A DNA stretch of 64,000 nt from Ectothiorhodospiraceae bacterium 2226 (GTDB lineage: Bacteria; Pseudomonadota; Gammaproteobacteria; GCA-013348725), in assembly GCA_013348725.1 (NCBI GenBank), contig CP054689.1, positions 1,910,501 to 1,974,500 on the forward strand. Direction: 5' to 3'. The notes beneath the pieces were generated by a model, which did not search any database, was not told the DNA's origin, and saw nothing but the letters and a program-made list of their open reading frames with translations. The position numbers and the translations under genes are program-made. This document shows positions 1 to 7,160 of the stretch, in pieces (position 1 is the stretch's first letter; the number at the start of each line of letters is the position of its first letter).

Positions 1-2
1 GC

Positions 3-275
3 GGCCTGCTCGGGCGGCGCACAGTGCAGTTTCCGCTCGAGCATGTGCAGACGGTGACGTTGCGCCAGAGCTGGTTTCAGCGCCGGCGGAGGCTGGCATC
101 GCTTGAGCTCGTCCTGCCGAGCGGCCCGGTCTCGATTCCCTATATCGAGGAGGCCGAGGCCCGACGCATGGCCGACGAGGCGCTGTTCCGCGTCGAGCGC
201 CTGTTCCCGCGCGGCGTAACCCCCGCGGCAGCCCAGGGCGGCACTGGTGAGCCTGATGTGCTTGATGTAACCTGA
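3..275 (+). CDS. PH-domain (YdbS/YdbT-like) protein, 3' end only
   Basis: This is the C-terminal part of a gene whose start lies before the window; the frame is open from base 3. The visible 90 residues (GLLGRR, then PLEHVQTVTLRQSWFQRR, then a LASLEL strand) follow the pattern of the bacterial PH domain (bPH2), in which a short strand is followed by a conserved VQ..RQS..QRR segment. The protein ends with a helix rich in acidic and alanine residues and an unstructured tail. Members of this family are usually small membrane-anchored proteins of unknown function, but no membrane segment is visible in this fragment. The family call is by pattern only. A GTG at 24 could serve as an internal start, but the upstream in-frame residues match the domain, so a truncated gene is more likely. 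Confidence 0.6.
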   Translation, partial: GLLGRRTVQFPLEHVQTVTLRQSWFQRRRRLASLELVLPSGPVSIPYIEEAEARRMADEALFRVERLFPRGVTPAAAQGGTGEPDVLDVT

Positions 276-303
276 AAAAGTACCCGTTCGAGGGAGGTGG
301 CAG

Positions 304-510
304 ATGGAAAAGAACGTCGGTCATCCGCTGGACAAGACGCTGCGCATCGTGGTCGGCGTCGCGCTCCTCAGTCTGATCTTCCTGCTCGAAGGGCCGGCGC
401 GCTGGATCGGCCTGATCGGCATCATCCCCATCGTCACGGTGTTCATCGGCTGGTGTCCCGGCTGGGCCCTGCTCGGGGTCAACACCCGGCGACGTCCCGG
501 TCATTTCTGA
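304..510 (+). CDS. DUF2892 small inner-membrane protein
   Basis: A 68-residue protein with two hydrophobic segments (about residues 14-28 and 32-52) joined by a short loop containing GPARW. The second segment ends in GWCPGWALLGVNT, the signature ending of the DUF2892 (YgaP C-terminal-like) family, which normally reads CP.Y.LLGI.T. The protein should sit in the cytoplasmic membrane. In other bacteria the family is often fused or linked to rhodanese domains, which would suit a sulfur oxidiser, but no rhodanese is adjacent here. The start is an ATG preceded by GGGAGGTGG, a good ribosome-binding site. The role is unknown. Confidence 0.8.
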   Translation: MEKNVGHPLDKTLRIVVGVALLSLIFLLEGPARWIGLIGIIPIVTVFIGWCPGWALLGVNTRRRPGHF

Positions 511-534
511 CGCGGACGGGATCGGTGCGCGCCT

Positions 535-897
535 TCAGCGCCGCCGGGCGAGCTCGCTGAGGTAGCTCGAGTAGCGCATTTCCACCAGTTCGCCGCGCAC
601 CGCGCGCGCCAGCAGCGCGAGGAACTTCTCGTTCGCGTCGGCGGCGTCGTCCGGGATTAACAGGCTTTCCCCCGAACGCAGCCGCAGGCGGATGCCATCG
701 ACCAGCGCGTTGGGATCGGCGTCGGTCACGAGGTAGAGCGGACACTCCTCGAACGCGGCGATCTCGTGCACGTTCAACCAGCACTCGCGTGCCTCGAAGC
801 TGGTCTGCGGGCGACAGCGGGCCGGATGCCCCTTGCCGAAGTGTTCGACGGGCGGGACGTGTTCTTCGGTCAGGGGAAAGAGCTTGATGAACGACAT
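535..897 (-). CDS. conserved hypothetical protein, 120 aa
   Basis: A soluble protein of 120 residues that I do not recognise. It begins MSFIKLFPLTEEHVPPVEHFG, has two cysteines around residues 28-40 and one at about 52 (ECPLYL), and ends in a charged helix (SELARRR). Codon use and GC are like those of its neighbours. It faces away from the ferredoxin-NADP reductase gene and converges on the DUF2892 gene. No signal peptide or membrane segment is present. It is accepted as real because a convincing amphipathic protein is encoded on this strand, whereas the overlapping frames give arginine-rich nonsense. Confidence 0.55.
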   Translation of the reverse strand: MSFIKLFPLTEEHVPPVEHFGKGHPARCRPQTSFEARECWLNVHEIAAFEECPLYLVTDADPNALVDGIRLRLRSGESLLIPDDAADANEKFLALLARAVRGELVEMRYSSYLSELARRR

Positions 898-1134
898 CGG
901 GGCAGCCTCGGCGTGGCTCGAGCCGTCAGTCTACACCGAGCGCCGGCGCGGCCGCGCACGCGGGGAAAGGCGGGTATCGTAGTCCAGGCTGCTGAGGGTG
1001 GCCGCCGGGAACGCCCGCCGCCGCTTGCAGTCCCATCCAGGAGTTCCAGGCGGTGGCGCGTTTATAGCAGCCTCGCGGCTGTGTTAGTTTGAATGGTTGG
1101 CCGCCGGCGGGGCGGCGCCAGTGGAGGACAGGTT

Positions 1135-1881
1135 GTGCCATACAGGGAGCAGAGCGTTACCGGCGTGCGGCGCTGGTCGGATCACACGTTCACGTTCACG
1201 ACCACCCGGCCCGACGATCTCGCGTTCGAGAACGGCGAGTTCGTGACCATCGGGCTGCGGCCCGAGGGCAAGCTCATCGCGCGCGCCTACTCCATCGTCT
1301 CGACCAACGACGACGACTATCTCGAGTTCCTCTCCATCCACGTGCCGGACGGGCCGCTCACCAGCCGGCTGGCGCAGGTGCGCGAGGGCGACACCGTGTG
1401 GGTCAACACCAAGGCCACCGGCTCGCTTACGGTCGGCCACGTGCGGCCGGGTCGCAACCTCTACATGCTGGCCACGGGCACCGGCCTCGCGCCGTTCATT
1501 TCGCTGGTGCGCGGCAAGGAGGTGTACGAGGCCTTCGAGCGGGTGATCTTGGTGCACAGCGTGCGCACCGTCGCCGAGCTGGCTTACCGCGAGGAGCTGC
1601 AGGCGCGGGCCGGCGACCGTTTACGCTACGTGCCGACGGTCACGCGCGAGCCGGCCGAAGTGACCCAGCGCGGCGCGGACCTGTTCCGCTCCGGCGAATT
1701 ATTCGACTTCGTCGGTCTGCCGCCGGCCGATCCCGAGCAGGACCGCGTCATGCTGTGCGGCAACCCCACCATGAACCGCGAGATGAGCGAGTGGCTCAAC
1801 GCGCACGGCTGGACGCCCACCAACTACAAGGGCGTCGGTAATTACACCGTGGAGCAGGCCTTCGTGTTGCACCACGCCTGA
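1135..1881 (+). CDS. fpr: ferredoxin--NADP+ reductase
   Basis: A 248-residue flavoprotein that passes electrons between NADPH and ferredoxin or flavodoxin in the cytoplasm. The FAD-binding domain shows the RAYSIVST motif (about residues 44-51) and the preceding GEFVTIGL strand. The NADP domain shows GTGLAPF (about residues 118-124) and the MLCGNP.MN motif near the C-terminus. It follows the bacterial subclass I type, where the FAD domain ends early and the extreme C-terminus (VEQAFV) stacks near FAD. A GTG at 1135 is chosen as the start because GGAGGA lies about 6 nt upstream and the N-terminus then matches the family. The ATG at 1093 would add an arginine- and glycine-rich tail not expected here. 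Confidence 0.9.
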   Translation: MPYREQSVTGVRRWSDHTFTFTTTRPDDLAFENGEFVTIGLRPEGKLIARAYSIVSTNDDDYLEFLSIHVPDGPLTSRLAQVREGDTVWVNTKATGSLTVGHVRPGRNLYMLATGTGLAPFISLVRGKEVYEAFERVILVHSVRTVAELAYREELQARAGDRLRYVPTVTREPAEVTQRGADLFRSGELFDFVGLPPADPEQDRVMLCGNPTMNREMSEWLNAHGWTPTNYKGVGNYTVEQAFVLHHA

Positions 1882-1920
1882 GCGGCGCGGGCGGCGGGTG
1901 CGTACCCGCCGCCCGCCGCC

Positions 1921-2541
1921 TCAACGGGCGTCGTCGTACAGCGTGTAGGTGCCGACCAGCGAGGCCTGGTCGAGGATGTGGCCTTGCATCGCCTGCAGCG
2001 CCTCGGGACCCGTGAAGCGCCCGCCCATGCCGAGCGAGGGCACGTCCAGGGCATACACCGTGAAGTGGTAATGATGCAGGCGCTCGTCGTTGAACGGTGG
2101 CCAGGGTCCGTCGTAGCCGCCATAGTCGCCCTGCATGTCGGCATCCCCCGCGAACCAGTCGGTATAGCTGTTGATACCGCGCACGCCGTAGTCGGTCGGG
2201 CCGCCCGACTTGCCGCGCGGCGTCAGCCCGTCGCTGTCCTGCCCCTCGCGCAGCTCGCGCACATCGTGCGGGATATCCACCAGCACCCAATGGAAGAAGT
2301 CCACCCGCGGCAGGTCGTAGGGCACCGTGCGGTCGGGCTGGTTGACGTCGTCGGGCCGCGAGGGCACGTCCGGGTCGTGGCAGATCACCGCGAACGAGCG
2401 CGTGCCGTCCGGCACTTCGGACCACGCCAAGTGCGGGCTCTTGTTCGGCCCGGGTTGCGGGCCGTCTGGCCCCGGCACGCCCAGCGCGTAGGTCTCGGAA
2501 ATCGGTTGGCCGTCGGTGAGTGAGAGGCTTTCCAGCTTCAT
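1921..2541 (-). CDS. YbhB/YbcL family PEBP (Raf kinase inhibitor-like) protein
   Basis: A 206-residue phosphatidylethanolamine-binding-protein fold. The family signatures are visible: the anion-pocket DPDVP (about residues 57-61), the HWVL strand (about 86-89), YGGYDGPWPP (about 141-150) and the following HHYHFTVYALD. There is no signal peptide, so the protein is cytoplasmic. The start ATG has GGAGG six bases upstream. It is the last gene of a likely pair with the DUF1622 gene upstream on the same strand, separated by 40 bp. Bacterial members have no firmly established role; they are commonly part of stress regulons, in line with its neighbours here. Confidence 0.88.
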   Translation of the reverse strand: MKLESLSLTDGQPISETYALGVPGPDGPQPGPNKSPHLAWSEVPDGTRSFAVICHDPDVPSRPDDVNQPDRTVPYDLPRVDFFHWVLVDIPHDVRELREGQDSDGLTPRGKSGGPTDYGVRGINSYTDWFAGDADMQGDYGGYDGPWPPFNDERLHHYHFTVYALDVPSLGMGGRFTGPEALQAMQGHILDQASLVGTYTLYDDAR

Positions 2542-2581
2542 AACGCTTCCTCCTTTGATGAGTGCCGCTCGGGGGCGGCCG

Positions 2582-2947
2582 TCAGTCCCGCTCCTCCCGT
2601 CGCGCGGCGGCCCGCCAGGGCAAGGTGCCCTCCACCTCGACGAACAGCGTGAGGCTCAGGAAGGCGCGGATCAGCACGATCACCCCCAGTGCGACCAGAC
2701 TGGTGACAGACTCCTGCACCAGCACGGTCTTGATGATGTCGGCCGCGATGAGCAGGTCCAGCCCCAGAATGATCGACCGGCCGACACGGTGCCGGAAATC
2801 GATGTACGCCGCGTGGCTGGCCACCCGTCGGCCCTGCACCAGGTACAGGACGATGGCGATCGCCACGCCCAGCGTGATGATGGCGACGCTCAGGGCCTCC
2901 AGGACGAGCACCAGTCCCCCGGTCGCGGTGTAGAACAGGTTGTGCAT
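2582..2947 (-). CDS. DUF1622 membrane protein
   Basis: A 121-residue protein with three hydrophobic helices (about residues 8-30, 55-72 and 80-103). The central segment carries RVGRSIILGLDLLIAADI, a hallmark of the DUF1622 family, in which an arginine and an aspartate face each other within the membrane region. The charged C-terminus (RAAARREERD) is cytoplasmic. ATG at 2947 is used as the start, with GGAAG upstream. The gene lies upstream of the PEBP gene on the same strand and may share its promoter (see 3012-3021). The function of the family is not known. Confidence 0.8.
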   Translation of the reverse strand: MHNLFYTATGGLVLVLEALSVAIITLGVAIAIVLYLVQGRRVASHAAYIDFRHRVGRSIILGLDLLIAADIIKTVLVQESVTSLVALGVIVLIRAFLSLTLFVEVEGTLPWRAAARREERD

Positions 2948-3011
2948 TACTGCTTCCTTCTTCTTGTCGCCGGCTTGCGCCAAGCCGGACGCGACGCCGC
3001 CCCCTCTGCAT

Positions 3012-3021
3012 GACAGCCTAG
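3012..3021 (-). promoter_or_regulatory. candidate sigma-S-like -10 element for DUF1622/PEBP
   Basis: On the minus strand this reads CTAGGCTGTC, 65 nt before the DUF1622 start. It resembles the extended -10 of stationary-phase promoters (CTATACTTAA) and matches similar elements before other stress genes in this window. No convincing -35 is seen. This is a prediction from pattern only. Confidence 0.3.
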
Positions 3022-3166
3022 ACGGCGCGCGGGCGGTTGCGGCTGTTCCGCGGCCCGGTTCAGTATGTTAACTTCATCACACTTTAGGCGCTTTGGGCGG
3101 GTCGGCCGCCACCGGGTCGGGGGATCCGGCAACTCAGCGGGATGCTGCGCAAGCCGGTCGAGGCGC

Positions 3167-4288
3167 GTGGCGACAACTCCAAATAACGATGACTGGCTCG
3201 CCGTAGCCGATGCCGCGCAAGCGGCGGCGGTGGGGGCGGGCGCGTGGCTGGTGGTCCTCGAGGCGCTGGCGGCGATCACCGGCTCGCGCGCGGGCGAGTT
3301 GATCGGCCTCGGCGCCGCGAACACGGTCCCCTTCAACTGGGTCAGCGAGCTCGGACCCGATTGGGCCGAGGAGTTCCTCGCCATCGGCGGGGGCGATCCC
3401 GCCGTCAATCCTTTCGTGCGCGCGGGGGCGGACATCCCTGCGCTGACGGTGCTGGCGAGCGCCGATTTCATCACCCGCGAGGAGCGCCGCCGCAATCCCT
3501 TTCTGATCGAACACGTCCGTCGCTTCGACATCCCCTACATCTGTCTCACGCCGCTCATCAAGGAGCGCGACGGCCTGGTGGGACTCGCCGTGATGCGCAG
3601 CTCCCGCCAGGGCGAGATCGGCCCGCTACAGCGCGAGGTGTTCGCCACGCTCGCCCCGCACCTGCGCGCCGCGGTGCGCACTCAGATGGCGCTGGAGAAC
3701 CAGGGCGCGCAGCTCATGGCCGGCGCCTTGGAGGCCGTGTCACTGGCGGCCTTCGTGTGCGACCGCGGCGGGTCGGTTAGGGCGTTGACGCCGGCCGCCG
3801 AGACGCTGGTGAGCGGCGGCGGGCCGTTGCGGCTGCGCTATGGGTTGCTCAGCACCGCCTCGGCCGGCGACAGCCGCGCGCTGCGCGAGGCGATCGGCGC
3901 CGCCACGGACGGGCTGGTGCGCCCCGGCGCCCCGACGGCTCGCACGCTGCTGGTGCGCAACGAGCAGGCGCAGCCCCTGGTGCTGGAGGTGGTGCCGCTG
4001 CCACGGCGCGAGTTCGCCTTCGGATTCGAGCCGCGCGCGCTGGTGGTGGTGCGCACCCAACAAGCGGATCCGGCACGGATGCGCATGCTGCTGCGGGCCG
4101 CCTTCGGCCTCACCGATGCCGAAACCGACGTCGCCCTGCGCCTGGTCGAGGGTCAGCCGCCGGAGGCCATCGCCGCCGGGCGCGGCGCCTCGCTGGGCAC
4201 CGTCCGTACCCAGATCCGCGCCATCTACGCCAAGCTCGACGTGCATCACCTGAGCGAACTCGTGGCGCGCATCAATCAGCTGCGCTGA
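3167..4288 (+). CDS. LuxR-type helix-turn-helix transcriptional regulator
   Basis: A regulator of about 373 residues. The C-terminal 60 residues form a GerE/LuxR DNA-binding domain (LTDAETDVALRLVEG, then SLGTVRTQIRAIYAKLDVH). The large N-terminal part looks like a sensory GAF/PAS-like region of the type seen in LuxR solos and contains no response-regulator receiver and no ATPase motif. The signal is unknown. Its start is uncertain: GTG at 3167 gives a normal N-terminus (VATTPNNDDW), whereas earlier starts add an arginine-rich stretch that looks non-coding. The gene stands alone between divergent DUF1622 and a glutathione transferase-like gene, so its target cannot be read from the context. 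Confidence 0.8.
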   Translation: MATTPNNDDWLAVADAAQAAAVGAGAWLVVLEALAAITGSRAGELIGLGAANTVPFNWVSELGPDWAEEFLAIGGGDPAVNPFVRAGADIPALTVLASADFITREERRRNPFLIEHVRRFDIPYICLTPLIKERDGLVGLAVMRSSRQGEIGPLQREVFATLAPHLRAAVRTQMALENQGAQLMAGALEAVSLAAFVCDRGGSVRALTPAAETLVSGGGPLRLRYGLLSTASAGDSRALREAIGAATDGLVRPGAPTARTLLVRNEQAQPLVLEVVPLPRREFAFGFEPRALVVVRTQQADPARMRMLLRAAFGLTDAETDVALRLVEGQPPEAIAAGRGASLGTVRTQIRAIYAKLDVHHLSELVARINQLR

Positions 4289-4310
4289 GCGCTGCCTATC
4301 GCCTCCTGCG

Positions 4311-4413
4311 TACTCCCGGCAACTCTCTATATCGACGGACTCCCGCAGCACGCTGCAGTGGTACCGAGCGACTGCGAGGGCGCCGGACGAAGGCGATGCC
4401 TGGAGCGGGAGTA
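4311..4413. repeat. intergenic structured element bounded by inverted repeats
   Basis: The 227-bp space between the LuxR gene and the GST gene contains TACTCCCG (4311-4318) and its exact reverse complement CGGGAGTA (4406-4413) as boundaries. Smaller inner hairpins lie between them (for example GGCGCC and GGCGATGCC around 4380-4400). This could be a dispersed intergenic repeat, a small RNA or part of a leader. No second copy was found in the window. Confidence 0.35.
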
Positions 4414-4500
4414 CATACCCTTGCAGCGATAAGCGTCGCGCGACACACTCGAAGGACCCCGGCCACGGCCGGATCAACGCAGCCCTGATCCAGGGTGTAA

Positions 4501-4509
4501 TGCTAATCT
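4501..4509 (+). promoter_or_regulatory. possible extended -10 of the GST gene (leaderless start)
   Basis: TGCTAATCT matches an extended -10 (TGnTAnnnT) and ends only 6 bases before the ATG at 4516. No ribosome-binding site precedes that ATG. Transcription would then begin at or next to the start codon, giving a leaderless messenger. Confidence 0.25.
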
Positions 4510-4515
4510 AGGCGC

Positions 4516-5298
4516 ATGGACACCCTGCACATCTACAGCATCGCCGTATGCCCCTTCGCACAGCGCACGCGCATCCTGCTGCGCCTGAAGGACATCCCCT
4601 TCGAATTACACGAGCTAGATCTCACGCGCCCGTCCGATCCCGACTTTCTCGCGCTGAACCCCTCCGGGCAGGTGCCGGTGATCGTGCACCAGGGCAAGGT
4701 GCTGAACGAGTCCAGCGTCATTAACGAATATCTGGAAGATGTTTTTCCCGCGCCGCCGGTGTTCCCGTCCGATCCTTATAAAAAGGCCGTGGCGCGCGCG
4801 CTCATCGCCTACTGCAATGAGCAGTTCATCCCGGCGATGTACACGCTGCTCATGAACCAGAACCCGGCGCGCGATGCGCAGCTCACCGACCAGGCGTTGG
4901 AGACCTGGGCGCGCGTGGACGCGTTGTTGATGCGCCACAACCCGGAAGGCACCTGGCTATGGGACGACAGCGGCTTCGGCATGGCCGAGTTGTCCTACGC
5001 CACCTTCTTCCAGCGCTATTGCCTGAACGCGTACTACCGCGGCTTCGAGTTGCCGAACGAGGAGCGCTACGCGCGCGTGCGCCGCTGGCGCGACGCGATG
5101 CTCCCCCATCCCCTGGTGAGGGAAACGGGCATGAGTGACGAGGATTACATCAAGCTCTACTACGACTACGCGCTCGGCTACGGCAACGGCGCCGTGCCGC
5201 CGGGCCGCGACCGCAGTTCCTTCGACCTCTCGGTCCCCCTTGCCCAGCGCCCCATGCCGTCGCCCGATCGTCCGCAGCCGCTGCCGCGCGAGCTCTGA
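4516..5298 (+). CDS. glutathione S-transferase family protein (Omega/DHAR-like)
   Basis: A 260-residue protein with a thioredoxin-fold N-terminal domain (residues 1-80) and an all-helical C-terminal domain. The N-terminus carries CPFAQR (residues 12-17), the cysteine-type active site of Omega, Lambda and DHAR transferases and of stringent-starvation-like proteins. The glutathione-binding QVPV cis-proline (about residues 52-55) and the ESSVINEYLE loop (about 65-74) are intact. Such enzymes catalyse glutathione-dependent thiol reductions rather than classical conjugations. The C-terminal 35 residues (PPGRDRSS to the end) are a proline-rich extension. The gene stands alone, and its substrate cannot be inferred. 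Confidence 0.85.
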   Translation: MDTLHIYSIAVCPFAQRTRILLRLKDIPFELHELDLTRPSDPDFLALNPSGQVPVIVHQGKVLNESSVINEYLEDVFPAPPVFPSDPYKKAVARALIAYCNEQFIPAMYTLLMNQNPARDAQLTDQALETWARVDALLMRHNPEGTWLWDDSGFGMAELSYATFFQRYCLNAYYRGFELPNEERYARVRRWRDAMLPHPLVRETGMSDEDYIKLYYDYALGYGNGAVPPGRDRSSFDLSVPLAQRPMPSPDRPQPLPREL

Positions 5299-5328
5299 GC
5301 CGCGCCGCCGCTCGATGCCGTCGATGGT

Positions 5329-5412
5329 GTAGGGCGCATTAAGCGCAGCGCAATGCGCCGGCTGCGGATCAGGGCTCGCCCGCGCTGGGGGCTGCGATTC
5401 ATCGCGCCCTAC
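5329..5412. repeat. short intergenic repeat with 9-bp terminal inverted repeats
   Basis: The 84-bp element begins with GTAGGGCGC (5329-5337) and ends with GCGCCCTAC (5404-5412), with ATTAAGCGCAGCGCAATGCGCC inside; the inner sequence also pairs. It lies between the convergent GST and aminotransferase genes. It resembles the GTAGGG...CCCTAC miniature intergenic repeats common in gammaproteobacterial genomes. Only one copy is present in this window. Confidence 0.5.
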
Positions 5413-5423
5413 GCTCGCTGTTT

Positions 5424-6689
5424 CTACGCCAACTCCGCCAGCGCGGCCAGCGCGGCGTCGACGTGCGCTTCGTCGTTGAGCAGTCCCGGGGTGAGGCGGG
5501 CGTGGCGGGTGGCGTAGGGGGTGATGCTGGCGATGATGCGCCGCGTGCGCAGGTGGTCGACCACGTCTTCGGCATCCATGCCGTTTACGTCGAAGCAGGT
5601 GATGCCGGCCGACAGCGCCTCGTCCATGGGCGTGCGCAGCACGACGTGCGCCATGTCCGCGAGACCTTCTTTCAGGCGCCGGTTGAGGGCGTGAATGCGC
5701 GCCTGCACGTTTGCCTTGCCGAGGCGCGTATGCAGCTCGAACGCCGCAGGCAGCGCCCACACGTGTTCGAAGGCCTTGAAGCCCCCGGGCGTCATCTCGC
5801 CGCCCCAGGTGCCGTCCGCGGTGAAGGTGGGGATGGTGGGCGTCAGCGCCTCCTGGCTGCGCGGGTGGCCCCACAGGATGCCCGTGCCGCGAGGCCCGAA
5901 CAGCCATTTGTGGGTCCCGGCGAAGAAGAAGTCGCAGTTCAGATCCTCGAGGTGGAAGTCCTCCACACCGAGGGCGTGCACGCCGTCCACGCACACCAGC
6001 ACGCGCTCGTCGGCCGCGCGCCCCTCGTTGAGCGCCGCCACCTCGGCGCCGATGCGCGCCACCGGCAGTTTGAGCCCCGACAGCGAATGCACCCAGGTTA
6101 GCGCGAGGAGGCGGGTCTCGGGCCGGATCTCTCCGACCACCCGTGCGACGAGCGCCTCCTCACGCACGTCGGCGCTGTCCTCGTACAGCGGATAGGTGCG
6201 CAACGCGGCGCCGCTGCGCCGTTGCTTGTACTCCAGCGCCTTGTGCGTCGCGTAATAGTCCTGTTCGCTGGTGAGCAGTTCCTGCGCGGCTTCGACGCGG
6301 ATACCGTTGTACGCGAGAGCGATCCCCATGGTGGTGCTCTCGGTGAGCGCGATGTCCGCGCGCCGCCCGCCGAGATAGCGGGCGGCGGCGCGGCGGGCGG
6401 CGTGCTCGGCGTTCCAGCGTTCGGCATCGACGTGCTCCGGCGGATTGCGATCCAGGGCTTCGCGCTGGCGGTCGATCTCGGCGCGCACGGCGGCCGGGTG
6501 GGGCGCGAGCAGCATGCCGGCGAGGTTGATGAGCTCGTGGTCGACATTGAATCGCTGCTGGAAGTCGGACCAGTCGCCGGCCGCCGCGCGCTCGGCCGCG
6601 CGCGCGAGGGGCGCGGACAGGCCGGCCAACCCCCCGGCGGCGAGTAGCCCGGTACTGGAGGTTAGAAAGCGGCGGCGTGTGAGATCCAT
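5424..6689 (-). CDS. class V aminotransferase-fold PLP enzyme with Tat signal
   Basis: A 421-residue pyridoxal-phosphate enzyme of the class V (isopenicillin-N epimerase/cysteine desulfurase-like) fold. The cofactor aspartate lies in CVDGVHALG (about residue 245) and the Schiff-base lysine in GTHKWLFGPRGTG (about residue 271). TESTTMG (about 118-124) supplies the phosphate-binding loop. The N-terminus RRRFLTSSTGLLAAGGLAG is a typical twin-arginine signal followed by an alanine-rich cleavage region, which predicts export of the folded, cofactor-loaded enzyme to the periplasm. The reaction is unknown. It is unlikely to be a cysteine desulfurase, because no catalytic cysteine loop is evident near the C-terminus. 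It sits alone next to a repeat element. Confidence 0.82.
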   Translation of the reverse strand: MDLTRRRFLTSSTGLLAAGGLAGLSAPLARAAERAAAGDWSDFQQRFNVDHELINLAGMLLAPHPAAVRAEIDRQREALDRNPPEHVDAERWNAEHAARRAAARYLGGRRADIALTESTTMGIALAYNGIRVEAAQELLTSEQDYYATHKALEYKQRRSGAALRTYPLYEDSADVREEALVARVVGEIRPETRLLALTWVHSLSGLKLPVARIGAEVAALNEGRAADERVLVCVDGVHALGVEDFHLEDLNCDFFFAGTHKWLFGPRGTGILWGHPRSQEALTPTIPTFTADGTWGGEMTPGGFKAFEHVWALPAAFELHTRLGKANVQARIHALNRRLKEGLADMAHVVLRTPMDEALSAGITCFDVNGMDAEDVVDHLRTRRIIASITPYATRHARLTPGLLNDEAHVDAALAALAELA

Positions 6690-6788
6690 GGCATGCGCGG
6701 CGCGGCGGCGCCGGAGGAGGGAACGGACGGCGCGTTACGCGCCGCCTCGTTCGGCGGCCCTGTGAAAAGGTGGCCGTGCAGCCGTCCG

Positions 6789-7025
6789 CTAGTGGGTCGG
6801 CTTGTCGTAGTCCCGCTTGAGCTGGGGATCGTCTTCCTTCGAATGCTGCTTGGCCTCTTCCTCGGCCTTGCGGATATCCTGCTTCTGTTCCTCGCTGACC
6901 GAAGCGGCTTCCTTGGCCGCCTCGTCCACCTTGCCGGACTTGGCGAAGCGCTCGGTGTCCTCGTTGTACTTACGGGCCGACTCGCGGTCGCCCTCGCCCT
7001 GGATTTTGCTGCGGTCGTCGCTCAT
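6789..7025 (-). CDS. small hydrophilic stress-type protein, 78 aa
   Basis: A very hydrophilic 78-residue protein, almost entirely lysine, glutamate, aspartate, serine and alanine, with no hydrophobic core and no cysteine (MSDDRSKIQGEGDRES; then KEDDPQLKRDYDKPTH). It is predicted to be disordered or a single charged helix, like LEA-like and other general-stress peptides. A good ribosome-binding site (GGAGG) precedes the ATG. A CTATAGTTAG element 57 nt upstream resembles a sigma-S -10. The function is not known, but composition and promoter suggest desiccation, osmotic or stationary-phase expression. Confidence 0.65.
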   Translation of the reverse strand: MSDDRSKIQGEGDRESARKYNEDTERFAKSGKVDEAAKEAASVSEEQKQDIRKAEEEAKQHSKEDDPQLKRDYDKPTH

Positions 7026-7081
7026 AGAAAACCTCCCTGTTTTCTCGACACGGCTGCGCCGCTCAATCGGCGCACTCAGGG

Positions 7082-7091
7082 CTAACTATAG
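7082..7091 (-). promoter_or_regulatory. candidate sigma-S-like -10 element
   Basis: The minus strand reads CTATAGTTAG, the closest match in this window to the stationary-phase extended -10 (CTATACTTAA). It lies 57 nt before the ATG of the small hydrophilic protein. The upstream sequence is GC-rich and has no clear -35, as is common for such promoters. Confidence 0.4.
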
Positions 7092-7160
7092 ACCAGCGCC
7101 CCGATCCGCCCGCCGCCGCTCCGACGGCGGCGCGTGCCCCGCCGGACTACACTGCCGCTC

